This document shows positions 35,268-44,813 of a DNA stretch of 64,000 nt, piece after piece (positions within the stretch are counted from its first letter, which is position 1; each line of letters starts with the position of its first letter). A program made the position numbers and the translations under genes. The DNA lies in the NCBI GenBank assembly GCA_016789845.1, contig JAEUQA010000086.1, positions 124,001-188,000 of the forward strand, read 5' to 3'. The DNA comes from Chromatiales bacterium. GTDB lineage: Bacteria > Pseudomonadota > Gammaproteobacteria > Steroidobacterales > GCA-2729495. The notes under the pieces were generated by a model. It saw only the letters and a program-made list of their open reading frames with translations. It was not told the origin of the DNA and searched no databases.

Positions 35268-36323
35268 ATGGCACAGGACGCCATCGGTCCTTATCTCGCC
35301 CTGGCCCTCCAGGTACCCACCCATCCTGTGGCAGGGCTGGCCGACCGGCAGCAGGTCCGGTCCAGGATTTCCGCCAACATCGCGTCAATTGGCGTGGCCC
35401 TGGCTGCCAGCGCGCCGCACCTCGCGGAAGGTAACGGCCTCCCGCTGCGCCTGGTGGTCCTGCCCGAGTACGTGCTGACCGGCGCCCCCGGCGGCGGATC
35501 CTTTGCCGATTGGCGCAGGCTGGCATGCCTCGAGATGAACGGTCCCGAGTACGAGGCGCTGGCAGCCATCGCCAGCCGGGGTGGATTCTTCCTGGCCGGC
35601 AATGCCTACGAGGCGGACCCCCATTTCCCCGACCTGTACTTTCAGTGCAGCTTCGTCCTGGGCCCGGACGGTGAGATGGCCCTCCGCTACCGGCGCCTGA
35701 TCTCGCTGTACTCCCCGAGTCCGTATGACGTCTGGGAGCGCTACCTCGACATCTATGGGCTGGAGGGGGTGTACCCCGTTGCCGATACCGGGATCGGGAG
35801 GATCGCCGCCGTGGCGTCGGAAGAGATCCTGTACCCCGAGATCGCGCGGTGTCATGTGCTCAGGGGCGCCGAGATCCTGGTGCATTCGACGAGTGAGATG
35901 GGCAGTCCCCGCCCGACTGCCAAGGAGCTCGCCCGCCAGGCCCGGGCCGCTGAGAACCTCGCCTATGTGGTTTCGGCGAATACGGCGGGAGTTCCTGGCA
36001 CCGGCCTGCCTGCGCGGTCCAGCACGGGCATGTCGAAGATCGTGGACTTCGAGGGCAGGATCCTCGCCAGCGCCCCCCCGGGCGGGGCCAGCATCGCGGC
36101 GCACGGGGTCATCGACGTCGCCGGCCTTCGCGAGCACCGGCACCGCAGCGGACTCGCCAATACGCTAAGCCGGCTGCCATTGCAGGCGTTCGCCGCCAGC
36201 TACGGCCAGCTGACCGGGCGCGCTGCCGGTGAACTCGCCCTGTCAACCGGCGCCTCACGGAGCCAGCTCCAGGAACTCCAGGCGGCGACTATCGCCCGCC
36301 TGGCCCGCGAGGGGCTCGTCTAG
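35268..36323 (+). CDS. Nitrilase/carbon-nitrogen hydrolase-fold protein with altered catalytic triad
   Basis: The 351-residue protein follows the nitrilase superfamily fold. The first triad residue is present (Glu67 in VVLPEYVL). At the lysine position of the usual YRKxH motif it has Arg143 (LRYRRLISL). At the nucleophile, where active members have Cys in a ICYD/ICxE-like strand, it has Ser184 (AAVASEEILYPEIAR). The rest of the fold (RGAEILVHSTSE, RAAENLAYVVSANTAG) is intact. Either the chemistry differs or it is a non-enzymatic relative. It starts 20 bp after the cyclase-like gene and is surely co-transcribed with it. Confidence 0.8.
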   Translation: MAQDAIGPYLALALQVPTHPVAGLADRQQVRSRISANIASIGVALAASAPHLAEGNGLPLRLVVLPEYVLTGAPGGGSFADWRRLACLEMNGPEYEALAAIASRGGFFLAGNAYEADPHFPDLYFQCSFVLGPDGEMALRYRRLISLYSPSPYDVWERYLDIYGLEGVYPVADTGIGRIAAVASEEILYPEIARCHVLRGAEILVHSTSEMGSPRPTAKELARQARAAENLAYVVSANTAGVPGTGLPARSSTGMSKIVDFEGRILASAPPGGASIAAHGVIDVAGLREHRHRSGLANTLSRLPLQAFAASYGQLTGRAAGELALSTGASRSQLQELQAATIARLAREGLV

Positions 36324-36339
36324 GCCGCGCGGGCCGACC

Positions 36340-37257
36340 CTAGCGGGACTGCCCGTCCTTCAGCTCCCCCTCCACATAGTCGAAGCCGGGATGCTCGAAG
36401 TCGTGCGGGTGATTGTGCCCATCCGGGGACCGCACCCACTCGTACAGCCTTGGCTTGTTCCGGGCCCACTGTGCCGCGGCGCGCTCCCGATTCTCATCCG
36501 GGCTCGTCCAGGGATTGAAATGGAAGTAGTTGTGCAACTGGCTGTCGGTTCTGCCGAACCCCAGGACGCCGAGTTCGCTGGCAAAGGCGCCATGGTTGAT
36601 GTACTCGGGACGCCAGAAATAGCCGCCGGTGGGCAGGTTGCCAAACTGCATCATCCAGGACGTGCCGTAGATGTGATAACTCTCCTCACAGCAGTCGTGG
36701 TAGGAGATGTTGTCCTGCCAGTAGTTCGGCGTCATGCAATAGAGCAGCGAGTGCGCGTGGGTCAGCGGATCGGACCGCAGCATCTTGATCATGCAGCCCG
36801 GGGCCACGGAGGGGCGAATGAAATCCGCCGCCTTCCACTGCAGCCCCTCGTAGGCGTTGACCATCACGAGCTGCTCCCGCCGGGCGCGGGGGTGATCCTC
36901 GTCCGACTCGAGGAAGCTGGGCTCGCCGTAGTTGTAGAACATGAGGGCCTCGGCGCCCCGGGGCACCGACATTGCCGGCATGGACACGCCGGCGGGGACG
37001 AAGAAGAAGTTGCCCTTCCCGTACTTTTCGCCACCGAAGTGGACGGCTCCCGAGGTCACGAAGAGCTCCATCTCCGAGTAGCTCATGCCCGGCGGCAGGC
37101 GGAAGCCGGCGTCGAACCGGACCGTCATTGAGCAGGCCCCGGTATCGGGATCGAGGCTCAGCATCTTGTAGTGCATGCCTTTCGGGAAGCCCGGGAGGGT
37201 CATCCTCCTGAAAGGCATGTCCCGGTCCACGAGTGGTTCGATGTGCGGTCGTGCCAT
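36340..37257 (-). CDS. Two-domain cupin protein
   Basis: The 305-residue protein has two cupin-like beta barrels. The first has GMSYSEMELFVTSGAVHFGGEKYGKGNFFFVPAGV (quoted by parts: SEMELFVTSG and FFFVPAGV) at about 58-92. The second has CCEESYHIYGTSWMMQFG at about 190 with acid and His residues suited to metal binding, and GGYFWRPEYINHG at about 210. It resembles the ChrR-like/DUF4437 cupins. It follows the Rieske oxygenase by 21 bp on the same strand and is probably part of the same pathway. The reaction is unknown. Confidence 0.75.
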   Translation of the reverse strand: MARPHIEPLVDRDMPFRRMTLPGFPKGMHYKMLSLDPDTGACSMTVRFDAGFRLPPGMSYSEMELFVTSGAVHFGGEKYGKGNFFFVPAGVSMPAMSVPRGAEALMFYNYGEPSFLESDEDHPRARREQLVMVNAYEGLQWKAADFIRPSVAPGCMIKMLRSDPLTHAHSLLYCMTPNYWQDNISYHDCCEESYHIYGTSWMMQFGNLPTGGYFWRPEYINHGAFASELGVLGFGRTDSQLHNYFHFNPWTSPDENRERAAAQWARNKPRLYEWVRSPDGHNHPHDFEHPGFDYVEGELKDGQSR

Positions 37258-37278
37258 TACGCTATTCCTCCAGTCAAG

Positions 37279-38412
37279 CTAGTTCGCGTCGGTCGAGGCC
37301 GCGCGCAGGGGCACGGCCTTGTGGATCCAGTTCTTGGGGTCTTCCCGCCGCGCAGGCGATGGAATCACGAGGATCTGGTTGCGGCTCAGGCGTTCGACCG
37401 CATCCCGGTCTATCTCCCAGCCCTTCGCGGCCCAGCGCCAGCAGCACTTCCGGAACGCCACCTCCATGCCATCGGTCTCCACCAGCAGTTCATCCGCGAG
37501 TGAGCCGGGCGTGTGCACGGGCCGGACCCGCTCGACAACGGACAGGTCCTCCCGGACGGCGAGCTCGATGGCAGCGATGCGTTCAGCGTCGTACTGGGGC
37601 TCCTTCAGGTAGTTGCGCGCCTGCCACCCAAAGGCGCGGCTCAGCTTGTCTTCGACGGGCGTGCGCGCCGTGAAATTGATCAGGCTCATGCCCTCACGGA
37701 AGGTGGGCTGGATGCGATGACAAAGGCCGAGCAGGCTGAACTCCAGTTCAACCTGGGTCGACTTGCGCTCGGCGGACAGCAGCTTTGCCATCTCGCCCGT
37801 CTTCTGGTCAGCGCCCGGCGCGGGCTTGACCCGTGCAACGCGGGCGCCCCACTCCTTGTGCTCCAGGGGGAACACCTCGAGCTTCGGATTCCGGATGGCG
37901 CCGAACTGCTGGTGGACGAAAGTGGTATGGGCGGTATCGAGCGAGTTCTCCTCGAAACGCATCCAGTTGGCCTTGGCCTCGAACCCATAGGACACCCGGT
38001 GCCAGGTGGCCGTGTCCTCATACTCCGGGAACAGGTCAGGGATGGAGGGCCGCTCCGACTCAGGCAGGTCGCCGAGAAATGCCCAGACCCACCCGTACTT
38101 TTCCTGGGTCGGGTAACTGTCGATCCGGGCGCGCCTGGGGATAGGCGCGCCCTCCCCCATGGACGGGATGAGAACGCAGTTGCCTTTGCCGTCGAAGTTC
38201 CAGCCGTGATACGGGCAGACCACCCGTGCGTTGTTGACCTTGCCACCCGCCAGGGCGCCGCCGCGATGACAGCAGACATCACTGAGACAGACGACGCCAC
38301 CTTCAGCATCGCGGAACAGCACGAAGTCGCAGCCCAGCATCCGCACTCCGAATGGCTTGCGGGTCGTCACTTCATGGGACCAGGCGGCGACGTACCAGTT
38401 ATTGATCAGCAT
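37279..38412 (-). CDS. Rieske non-heme iron oxygenase, large subunit
   Basis: The 377-residue protein has an N-terminal Rieske 2Fe-2S centre: Cys47 and His49 (CCHRGG), then Cys66 and His69 (CPYHGW). The catalytic iron site is ENSLDTAHTTFVH, with His162 and His167 and Asp159 bridging to the cluster. Such enzymes mono- or dioxygenate aromatics, and the vanillate/phenoxybenzoate-type monooxygenases have this length and start (NNWYVAAWSHEV). The enzyme needs a reductase and perhaps a ferredoxin, neither of which is adjacent. It is followed by the cupin gene, and a palindrome lies just upstream. Confidence 0.9.
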   Translation of the reverse strand: MLINNWYVAAWSHEVTTRKPFGVRMLGCDFVLFRDAEGGVVCLSDVCCHRGGALAGGKVNNARVVCPYHGWNFDGKGNCVLIPSMGEGAPIPRRARIDSYPTQEKYGWVWAFLGDLPESERPSIPDLFPEYEDTATWHRVSYGFEAKANWMRFEENSLDTAHTTFVHQQFGAIRNPKLEVFPLEHKEWGARVARVKPAPGADQKTGEMAKLLSAERKSTQVELEFSLLGLCHRIQPTFREGMSLINFTARTPVEDKLSRAFGWQARNYLKEPQYDAERIAAIELAVREDLSVVERVRPVHTPGSLADELLVETDGMEVAFRKCCWRWAAKGWEIDRDAVERLSRNQILVIPSPARREDPKNWIHKAVPLRAASTDAN

Positions 38413-38457
38413 GGAACTGCCCCAGAACCTCGAATGGCCTTAGCGACCCTTAATCGT

Positions 38458-38477
38458 CATATTATTATAACAATATG
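38458..38477. promoter_or_regulatory. AT-rich 20-nt palindrome with perfect -10 box before the Rieske gene
   Basis: CATATTATTATAACAATATG matches its own complement at 9 of 10 base pairs. It is strikingly AT-rich in a GC-rich window. On the minus strand it contains TATAAT (38469-38464), a perfect -10, 46-65 nt upstream of ATG 38412. A regulator bound here would block the promoter of the Rieske-cupin pair. Confidence 0.6.
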
Positions 38478-38504
38478 CAACCTGGACAGTGTCGCCAGGC
38501 TGGC

Positions 38505-39203
38505 TCACCGCGGGTCCGGGCGCCGTACCATCTTCACGGGTTCCCTGCTGGCATTACCCCACATGACCTTTCCCGCCTCGTCGACGAAGCGGCCCAGGAA
38601 CCAGTATTCATCCGGCCGGATGGTGACGGCGTCGTCGGCCGTCAACTCCTTGTTGAGCCCCTTGCTGAAGAACCGGCAGGCACCAGGACGGATCGGCCCG
38701 GAAATCTCCGTCCCTGAAGGGTTCAATGTGAGGAGAAAATCGCAGCCGGCATCGACGCGGAACTGCTCGATTGTCAGCTCCTTGAGTCGTTCCGGAGCCC
38801 GATGCAGATTCTTGAAGGAATCGAGCTCCCTGAAGTTCAGCTCGCGCTGACGCAACTGGCCCTCGTCATCGATGAAGAACTGCAGCAGTCCTGCCCGCGT
38901 GATCGCTTCGGGATCATCCGAGCCGTCGACCGAAGACTGCTGATAAACCAGGTACCCCGGAACCCCCGGAACAGCCACCGTCACGGGAACGAACAGCTGG
39001 TGCATCAGGCGATGCTTCTCCTCGTCCGGAATGGAGTCGTTCGCGAGGTCCTGCCCGGCTTGGCGGGAATTATCGTACCGCCCGTCGACCCACTTCTGGA
39101 TGAGGGCCAGCGCCTGGCGGGCATCCGCTGGCCCACCGCGCTCGGCCGGAAGCGCGGTACCCGTAACGAGCAGCAATGAGGCGATGATGAGTACTGCTCG
39201 CAT
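38505..39203 (-). CDS. Secreted CpeT/CpcT-like protein
   Basis: The 232-residue protein starts with a signal peptide ([20 protein letters not shown]). The mature part resembles the CpcT/CpeT chromophore-lyase fold: [62 protein letters not shown], and [19 protein letters not shown] followed by [20 protein letters not shown]. In cyanobacteria this fold attaches bilins to phycobiliproteins; in a non-phototrophic proteobacterium the role is unknown. The start at 39203 is chosen for the signal peptide; the frame upstream runs into the tRNA-Pro gene, so longer starts are unlikely. Confidence 0.75.
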   Translation of the reverse strand: MRAVLIIASLLLVTGTALPAERGGPADARQALALIQKWVDGRYDNSRQAGQDLANDSIPDEEKHRLMHQLFVPVTVAVPGVPGYLVYQQSSVDGSDDPEAITRAGLLQFFIDDEGQLRQRELNFRELDSFKNLHRAPERLKELTIEQFRVDAGCDFLLTLNPSGTEISGPIRPGACRFFSKGLNKELTADDAVTIRPDEYWFLGRFVDEAGKVMWGNASREPVKMVRRPDPR

Positions 39204-39230
39204 CCCCCCGAGTCCGATCAATGCCATGAA

Positions 39231-39307
39231 TGGTCGGGGCGACAGGATTTGAACCTGCGACCCCCTGCACCCCATGCAGGTGCGCTACCAGGCTGCGCCA
39301 CGCCCCG
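39231..39307 (-). tRNA. tRNA-Pro (GGG)
   Basis: The 77-nt cloverleaf has acceptor CGGGGCG/CGCCCCG, D-loop GCGCAGCCTGGTAGCGC, anticodon stem CCTGC/GCAGG around the loop ATGGGGT (anticodon GGG), T-loop TTCAAAT, and an encoded CCA end. A TATTAT box on the same strand at 39364-39359, with a GC-rich stretch after it, may be its -10. It reads proline CCC/CCT codons. Confidence 0.97.
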
Positions 39308-39389
39308 TCCTTGAATGGTGATTGACCGGCCCTCAGGGCCGCTCGAACAGCGGTCCAGATAATACCCGAAATCTGCCGTGAGTCGGGCT

Positions 39390-39746
39390 TTAGCGGCGCA
39401 AAAGCCGCAGGACTTCCTCCAGTTCCACACGGAGCTGGCGAATGATCTGCTGGCTCTGGGTCAGGTCCGACCTGGCCTCTTCGCCGGTGAGCTTTTGCCT
39501 GGCGCCGCCGATCGTGAAGCCCTCGTCGTACAGCAGGCTGCGGATCTGCCGGATGATCAGGACATCCTGCCGCTGGTAATAGCGGCGGTTACCGCGGCGC
39601 TTCACGGGCTTCAGTTGCGGGAATTCCTGCTCCCAGTAACGAAGCACGTGCGGCTTGACCGCGCACAGATCGCTGACTTCCCCGATCGTGAAATAGCGTT
39701 TGCCCGGGATTGGGGGCAGGTCGTCGTTATTCCCCGGCTCCAGCAT
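39390..39746 (-). CDS. MerR-family DNA-binding protein downstream of ihfA
   Basis: The 118-residue protein has the MerR helix-turn-helix ([30 protein letters not shown], residues ~16-45, quoted by parts) and a coiled C-terminus, without the metal-binding cysteines of CueR or MerR. Proteins of this kind regularly follow ihfA in gammaproteobacteria; the function is not established. It overlaps the end of ihfA by 20 nt, so translation is coupled. Confidence 0.92.
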   Translation of the reverse strand: MLEPGNNDDLPPIPGKRYFTIGEVSDLCAVKPHVLRYWEQEFPQLKPVKRRGNRRYYQRQDVLIIRQIRSLLYDEGFTIGGARQKLTGEEARSDLTQSQQIIRQLRVELEEVLRLLRR

Positions 39747-40026
39747 ATGCTTCCACTCGGGCTTTCAGTTTTTGTCCGGGGCGAAACGTGACGACACGTC
39801 GCGCCGTGATTGGGATTTCCTTGCCCGTTTTTGGATTCCGGCCCGGCCGTTGGTTCTTGTCCCGCAGGTCGAAGTTGCCGAATCCGGAGAGCTTGATCTG
39901 CTCTCCACTGGCCAGCGCCGCTCGCAGATCCTCGAAGAACAACTCGACGAGTTCGCGGGCTTCGCGCTTGTTTAGTCCCAGTTCATTGAACAGGGACTCC
40001 GCCATATCCGCCTTGGTGAGGGCCAT
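39727..40026 (-). CDS. ihfA: Integration host factor, alpha subunit
   Basis: The 99-residue DNA-bending protein pairs with IhfB (53.3 kb in this window). [32 protein letters not shown] forms the N-terminal helices (quoted by position), LSGFGNF is the turn, and [25 protein letters not shown] is the DNA-binding arm with the intercalating Pro at RNPKTG. The start at 40026 matches the family; ATG 40032 would add two residues. The position after pheT is standard. Confidence 0.96.
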   Translation of the reverse strand: MALTKADMAESLFNELGLNKREARELVELFFEDLRAALASGEQIKLSGFGNFDLRDKNQRPGRNPKTGKEIPITARRVVTFRPGQKLKARVEAYAGAGE

Positions 40027-40060
40027 GCTCATCTGATCTCTTGGATTCTTGTTCTTGATC

Positions 40061-42445
40061 TTATTCCCGCATCCTGGCGCCGAAGTCCCTGGCCAAACGC
40101 TGGACGACGCCACCGACGATATTGTCTGTCTCGGCGTCAGTAAGGGTGCGGGATGTTTCCTGCAAAATCAAGCCCAAAGCAACGCTCTTTTCGCCGGCGT
40201 CGATGTGTTCGCCGGCGAAGATGTCAAATACAACGACCTCGCGCAAGGCGGGTCCCGCGGCGTCGGTGACTGCACCCACCAGGCTGCCAACCGGGGTGTC
40301 GCGCTTCACAAGCACAGCGACGTCACGCCGCACGGCCGGGAAGCGGGACAACTCTTGGTACGCGGTGACCGTTGCCGCGGCCAGTGACCCGAGGTTCAGT
40401 TCAAACAGCAGTGGCGCCTCCTCCAGTCCGCACGGCTTGACCAGGCTCGGATGCAGGTAACCCAACCAGCCCAGGTGCTGGCCCCGACGCCGAACCCGCG
40501 CCGTCCGCCCGGGTTGCAGCGCGGGATGGGTGTCTGCCACCCAGTCGAACTCCCCTGCCGCCCCCACGACTGCCAGAACGGCTTGCAGATCTGCCTTAAC
40601 GTCATGGAAGTCCGTCGACCGCGCAGGCTCTCCCCACTGCTCGGGAACAGAGGTACCGACTGCGATCCCGGCGAGCACCGACTCTTCTGCCATGCCGCCG
40701 GCACCCGGAATGAACCGGACGCCTGCCTCGAAAAGACGAACGCGCCGTTGCTGGCGCGACAGGTTATGCCCGAGCGCCTGGATGAGTCCCGGCCAGAGGC
40801 TCTGGCGCATGACGGCCAGGTCTGCCGTCAGCGGGTTCGCCAGCGGCACGCCCTCCCGGCCGCCAGCCAGGAGGCGGTCCCGCTCCCGGTCCACGAAACT
40901 GTAGGTGATGGCTTCCTGATAGCCGCGCTGGACGAGCACCGCCCGCAGGATGTCGGGACTCACCCGCGTGGACGGTGCCTCGCCGAGCTTCGTCGCCTGG
41001 GTTCCCGGGCGCGGCGCTATCCGGTCGTAGCCGTGAACCCGCGCAATCTCCTCGATCAGGTCGACTTCGATGGAGATGTCGAACCGGAAGGCTGGAGGCT
41101 GCACCTGCCAGCCCTCTCCGTCCGGGGTCACCTCCATGCCCAGGCGAACCAGGATGCCCTCCACCTCCGGGTCCGGCACGGCCTCACCCAGCACGCGGGC
41201 AAGGCGCGCCCGACGCAGGTTCACCGGAGGGCGATTGGCGGCCCGGGCGCCTTCTGCCTGGCAAGGACCCGGAGCGCCCCCGGCGATCGCCAGGAGAAGC
41301 TCCGTGGCACGCTCGAGAGCCCGTCGTTGCCCGTTCGGGTCAACGCCCCGCTCGAAGCGCGTCGATGCGTCGGTCTGCAGGCCGAGTCGCCGTGCCCGTC
41401 CAGAGATGGCCGACGGGGCAAAGTAGGCGGACTCCAGCAGTACGTTGGTCGTGCTGGCGGATACCGCGGTGCCGCTGCCACCCATGATGCCCGCCAGGCC
41501 GATGGCACCTGAACCGTCGGCGATCACGAGGCAGTCGTCGTCCAGCCGGACTTCCGCACCGGTCAGCAGCTGAATTGGCTCGCTCTCGCGAGCCCGTCGT
41601 ACGATCAGCCCGCCATCGAGGCGGTCAAGGTCGTAAGCGTGCAGGGGCTGCCCGAGCTCCAGCATGACGAGGTTGGTGATGTCGACAACGGGATGGATCG
41701 ACCGGATCCCGCTGCGCCGGAGTCGCTCCCGGAGCCAGAAAGGCGATCTGGCTCCTGGGTGAATGCCGCGCACGGCACGAACGAGAAATGCCGGGCTGCC
41801 GGCCGGGTCTTCGACCCGCACCGGAACGAGGTCGCCGCCGCAGGCCGGGACGGCAGGACTTACGGGCTCGACAAAAGCGAGTCCCGCGGTGGCCGCCAGG
41901 TCGCGGGCCACGCCGACGACGGAGAAGCAGTCCGCCCGGTTTGGCGTGATCTTGAGATCCAGGATCGTGTCGGGCAGCGCGAGGGCAGGGGCAACCGGAG
42001 ATCCGGGCAGGCCTCCGGCGTCGAGCTCGAGCAGGCCCTCGGCCCTGCCAGACGCACCAGGATCGCCGAGACCCAGCTCGGATGCTGAACACAGCATGCC
42101 CCCCGACTGCACCCCGCGGAGGATCGCCTTGCCGATCTCCAGCCCTCCTGGCAGGGTCGCGCCAGGCAGCGCTGCCGGATAGAGGCCGCCGGGGCGCACG
42201 TTAGGGGCACCACACACGATCTGCACGGTCCCGCTGCCGATGTCGACCTGGCACACGCGCAGACGGTCCGCATCGGGGTGCGGTGCGACGTCCTGAACCA
42301 ATCCCACCACGACGCCATCCAGGGCAGGCCCGGCGGACTCGATGCTCTCGACCTCGAGGCCCTGCATTGTCAACTGGTGAACGAGCGCCGCCGTGTCTCC
42401 CGGGGGACTGGCAAACTCCCGCAACCACGACTCGCTGATCTTCAT
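40061..42445 (-). CDS. pheT: Phenylalanyl-tRNA synthetase beta subunit
   Basis: The 794-residue subunit has the N-terminal tRNA-binding OB domain ([24 protein letters not shown], about 47-70), the B3/B4 editing domain (about 210-390), B5 (about 400-470), and the C-terminal anticodon-binding FDX-ACB domain ([19 protein letters not shown], about 700-718). It works as an alpha2-beta2 enzyme with PheS, encoded 12 bp upstream. The length is normal. Confidence 0.97.
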   Translation of the reverse strand: MKISESWLREFASPPGDTAALVHQLTMQGLEVESIESAGPALDGVVVGLVQDVAPHPDADRLRVCQVDIGSGTVQIVCGAPNVRPGGLYPAALPGATLPGGLEIGKAILRGVQSGGMLCSASELGLGDPGASGRAEGLLELDAGGLPGSPVAPALALPDTILDLKITPNRADCFSVVGVARDLAATAGLAFVEPVSPAVPACGGDLVPVRVEDPAGSPAFLVRAVRGIHPGARSPFWLRERLRRSGIRSIHPVVDITNLVMLELGQPLHAYDLDRLDGGLIVRRARESEPIQLLTGAEVRLDDDCLVIADGSGAIGLAGIMGGSGTAVSASTTNVLLESAYFAPSAISGRARRLGLQTDASTRFERGVDPNGQRRALERATELLLAIAGGAPGPCQAEGARAANRPPVNLRRARLARVLGEAVPDPEVEGILVRLGMEVTPDGEGWQVQPPAFRFDISIEVDLIEEIARVHGYDRIAPRPGTQATKLGEAPSTRVSPDILRAVLVQRGYQEAITYSFVDRERDRLLAGGREGVPLANPLTADLAVMRQSLWPGLIQALGHNLSRQQRRVRLFEAGVRFIPGAGGMAEESVLAGIAVGTSVPEQWGEPARSTDFHDVKADLQAVLAVVGAAGEFDWVADTHPALQPGRTARVRRRGQHLGWLGYLHPSLVKPCGLEEAPLLFELNLGSLAAATVTAYQELSRFPAVRRDVAVLVKRDTPVGSLVGAVTDAAGPALREVVVFDIFAGEHIDAGEKSVALGLILQETSRTLTDAETDNIVGGVVQRLARDFGARMRE

Positions 42446-42457
42446 GACAGTCGCCGC

Positions 42458-43459
<1,002 letters not shown>

Positions 43460-43492
43460 TCATTCGCACGGCAAACGTCAGGGGGAGAAAGC

Positions 43493-43515
43493 GCGGGCGC
43501 GCATGGCGCGCCCGC
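43493..43515 (-). terminator. GC-rich hairpin between rplT and pheS
   Basis: Ten perfect base pairs (GCGGGCGCGC with GCGCGCCCGC) close a 3-nt loop; on the minus strand GCTTTCT follows. It could slow or partly stop transcription between the ribosomal-protein and pheST genes. The T tract is short. A second perfect 8-bp hairpin overlaps the rplT stop (43527-43545). Confidence 0.5.
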
Positions 43516-43544
43516 CTTTTCCGCGCAGCGCTCCGACGGAGCGC

Positions 43545-43907
43545 TCAGGCTGCAGCCAGGCTGGCCTTGGCCTTTTCAGCCAGTGCGCCAAAGGCTGCCG
43601 CATCGTGCACGGCCAGATCGGCCAGCATCTTCCGGTCGACCTCGATCCCGGACTTGATGAGGCCGCTCATGAACCGGCTGTAGGACAGGCCATGAAGCCG
43701 GGCAGCGGCATTGATGCGGGTGATCCACAGGGCACGAAACTCCCGCTTGCGCACCCGGCGGTCACGGAAGGCGTACTGCCCTGCCTTGATGACCGCCTGC
43801 TTGGCAGTCTTGTACAACTTGCTCCGGGCCTGGGACATGCCCTTGGCCTTCTTGAGCATCTTCTTGTGACGGGCCTTGACCGTCACACCACGTTTTACGC
43901 GTGCCAT
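43545..43907 (-). CDS. rplT: 50S ribosomal protein L20
   Basis: The 120-residue basic protein has the typical [24 protein letters not shown] start and the [21 protein letters not shown] core. It binds 23S rRNA early in 50S assembly and in many bacteria represses its own operon. It follows rpmI by 13 bp. Confidence 0.98.
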   Translation of the reverse strand: MARVKRGVTVKARHKKMLKKAKGMSQARSKLYKTAKQAVIKAGQYAFRDRRVRKREFRALWITRINAAARLHGLSYSRFMSGLIKSGIEVDRKMLADLAVHDAAAFGALAEKAKASLAAA

Positions 43908-43920
43908 GTTTCGGTCCTCC

Positions 43921-44115
43921 CTATGAGTACGGCAGCATTCGCTTGACGCCGGGCACGTCGCACTCGGCCACCTGGTTCATTGCACCCAGCTGGCGTTTAC
44001 GCTTCGAGCTCTTCTTCGTCAGGATGTGATTGAGATGCGACTGGCCGGCTTTGAAGCCATTGGCCGTCGCCCGGAAGCGCTTCGCAGCGCCCCGATTGGT
44101 CTTCATCTTGGGCAT
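43921..44115 (-). CDS. rpmI: 50S ribosomal protein L35
   Basis: This 64-residue basic protein has [20 protein letters not shown] at the N-terminus and [18 protein letters not shown] in the middle, as expected for L35. A strong AAGGAG lies before the start. A 176-nt gap separates it from infC, long for this operon; it may hold the L20 control region, but I see no decisive structure apart from a small hairpin around 44151-44167. Confidence 0.97.
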   Translation of the reverse strand: MPKMKTNRGAAKRFRATANGFKAGQSHLNHILTKKSSKRKRQLGAMNQVAECDVPGVKRMLPYS

Positions 44116-44291
44116 TAGACTCTCCTTGAGCCTGGTCCGAACCGCCTGCAGATACCCCGGGGGAATCTACTGGCGGCCATTGTCAGGCGGGTTCCGGCGA
44201 CCACACGTGGCGGGATTGCCCCGGCGATCAACCATCACTCTCTTGCTTGCATCAGGCACGTTTCAGGCTAGGCACTTGCTTCGTTCTTTGG

Positions 44292-44810
44292 CTACTTCTT
44301 CTTGGGCGCGATGACCATGACCATCTGCCGGCCTTCCAGCCGGGGAAACTGTTCCACCGTCCCCACTGACTCCAGGTCCTGGCGGACGCGCTGCAAGAGA
44401 CGCACCCCGATTTCCTGGTGAGCCATTTCCCGGCCCCGGAAGCGAAGGGTCACCTTCGCCTTGTCACCGGATCCCAGAAACTTGAGGAGATTGCGCAGTT
44501 TGATCTGGTAATCACCCTCCTCCGTTCCCGGCCGGAACTTAACTTCCTTGACCTGGATCTGCTTCTGCTTGCGCTTCGCTGCATGGGCCTTCTTGTTCGT
44601 CTCGAACAGGAACTTGCCGAAGTCCATGATCCGGCAGACGGGCGGCACGGCCGTTGGTGATATCTCCACCAGGTCCATCGCCGACTCCTGGGCCATCTGG
44701 AGCGCGGCTTCCCGGCTCAGAATTCCAACCTGCTCGCCACCGGCACCAATGACGCGGATTTCCCGCGCATCAATCTCGTCATTCCGGCGGACTCGTTTGT
44801 TAGCAGCGAT
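44292..44810 (-). CDS. infC: Translation initiation factor IF-3 (AUC start)
   Basis: The 172-residue factor blocks subunit joining and checks the start codon. The N-domain begins [M][21 protein letters not shown] and [13 protein letters not shown], then [23 protein letters not shown], and the C-domain has [21 protein letters not shown] and [15 protein letters not shown]. There is no ATG, GTG or TTG at the right place: the only ATG options (44696) would cut off about 38 conserved residues. ATC at 44808-44810 is preceded by GGAGGG with 7 nt spacing, 3 nt after the thrS stop. Rare AUU/AUC starts are the known rule for infC and give self-regulation. Confidence 0.93.
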   Translation of the reverse strand: MAANKRVRRNDEIDAREIRVIGAGGEQVGILSREAALQMAQESAMDLVEISPTAVPPVCRIMDFGKFLFETNKKAHAAKRKQKQIQVKEVKFRPGTEEGDYQIKLRNLLKFLGSGDKAKVTLRFRGREMAHQEIGVRLLQRVRQDLESVGTVEQFPRLEGRQMVMVIAPKKK

Positions 44811-44813
44811 ACG

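Noticed and set aside
39204..39275. A longer N-terminus ([15 protein letters not shown]) for the CpeT-like protein
   Set aside because: These residues are the translated 3' half of the tRNA-Pro gene.
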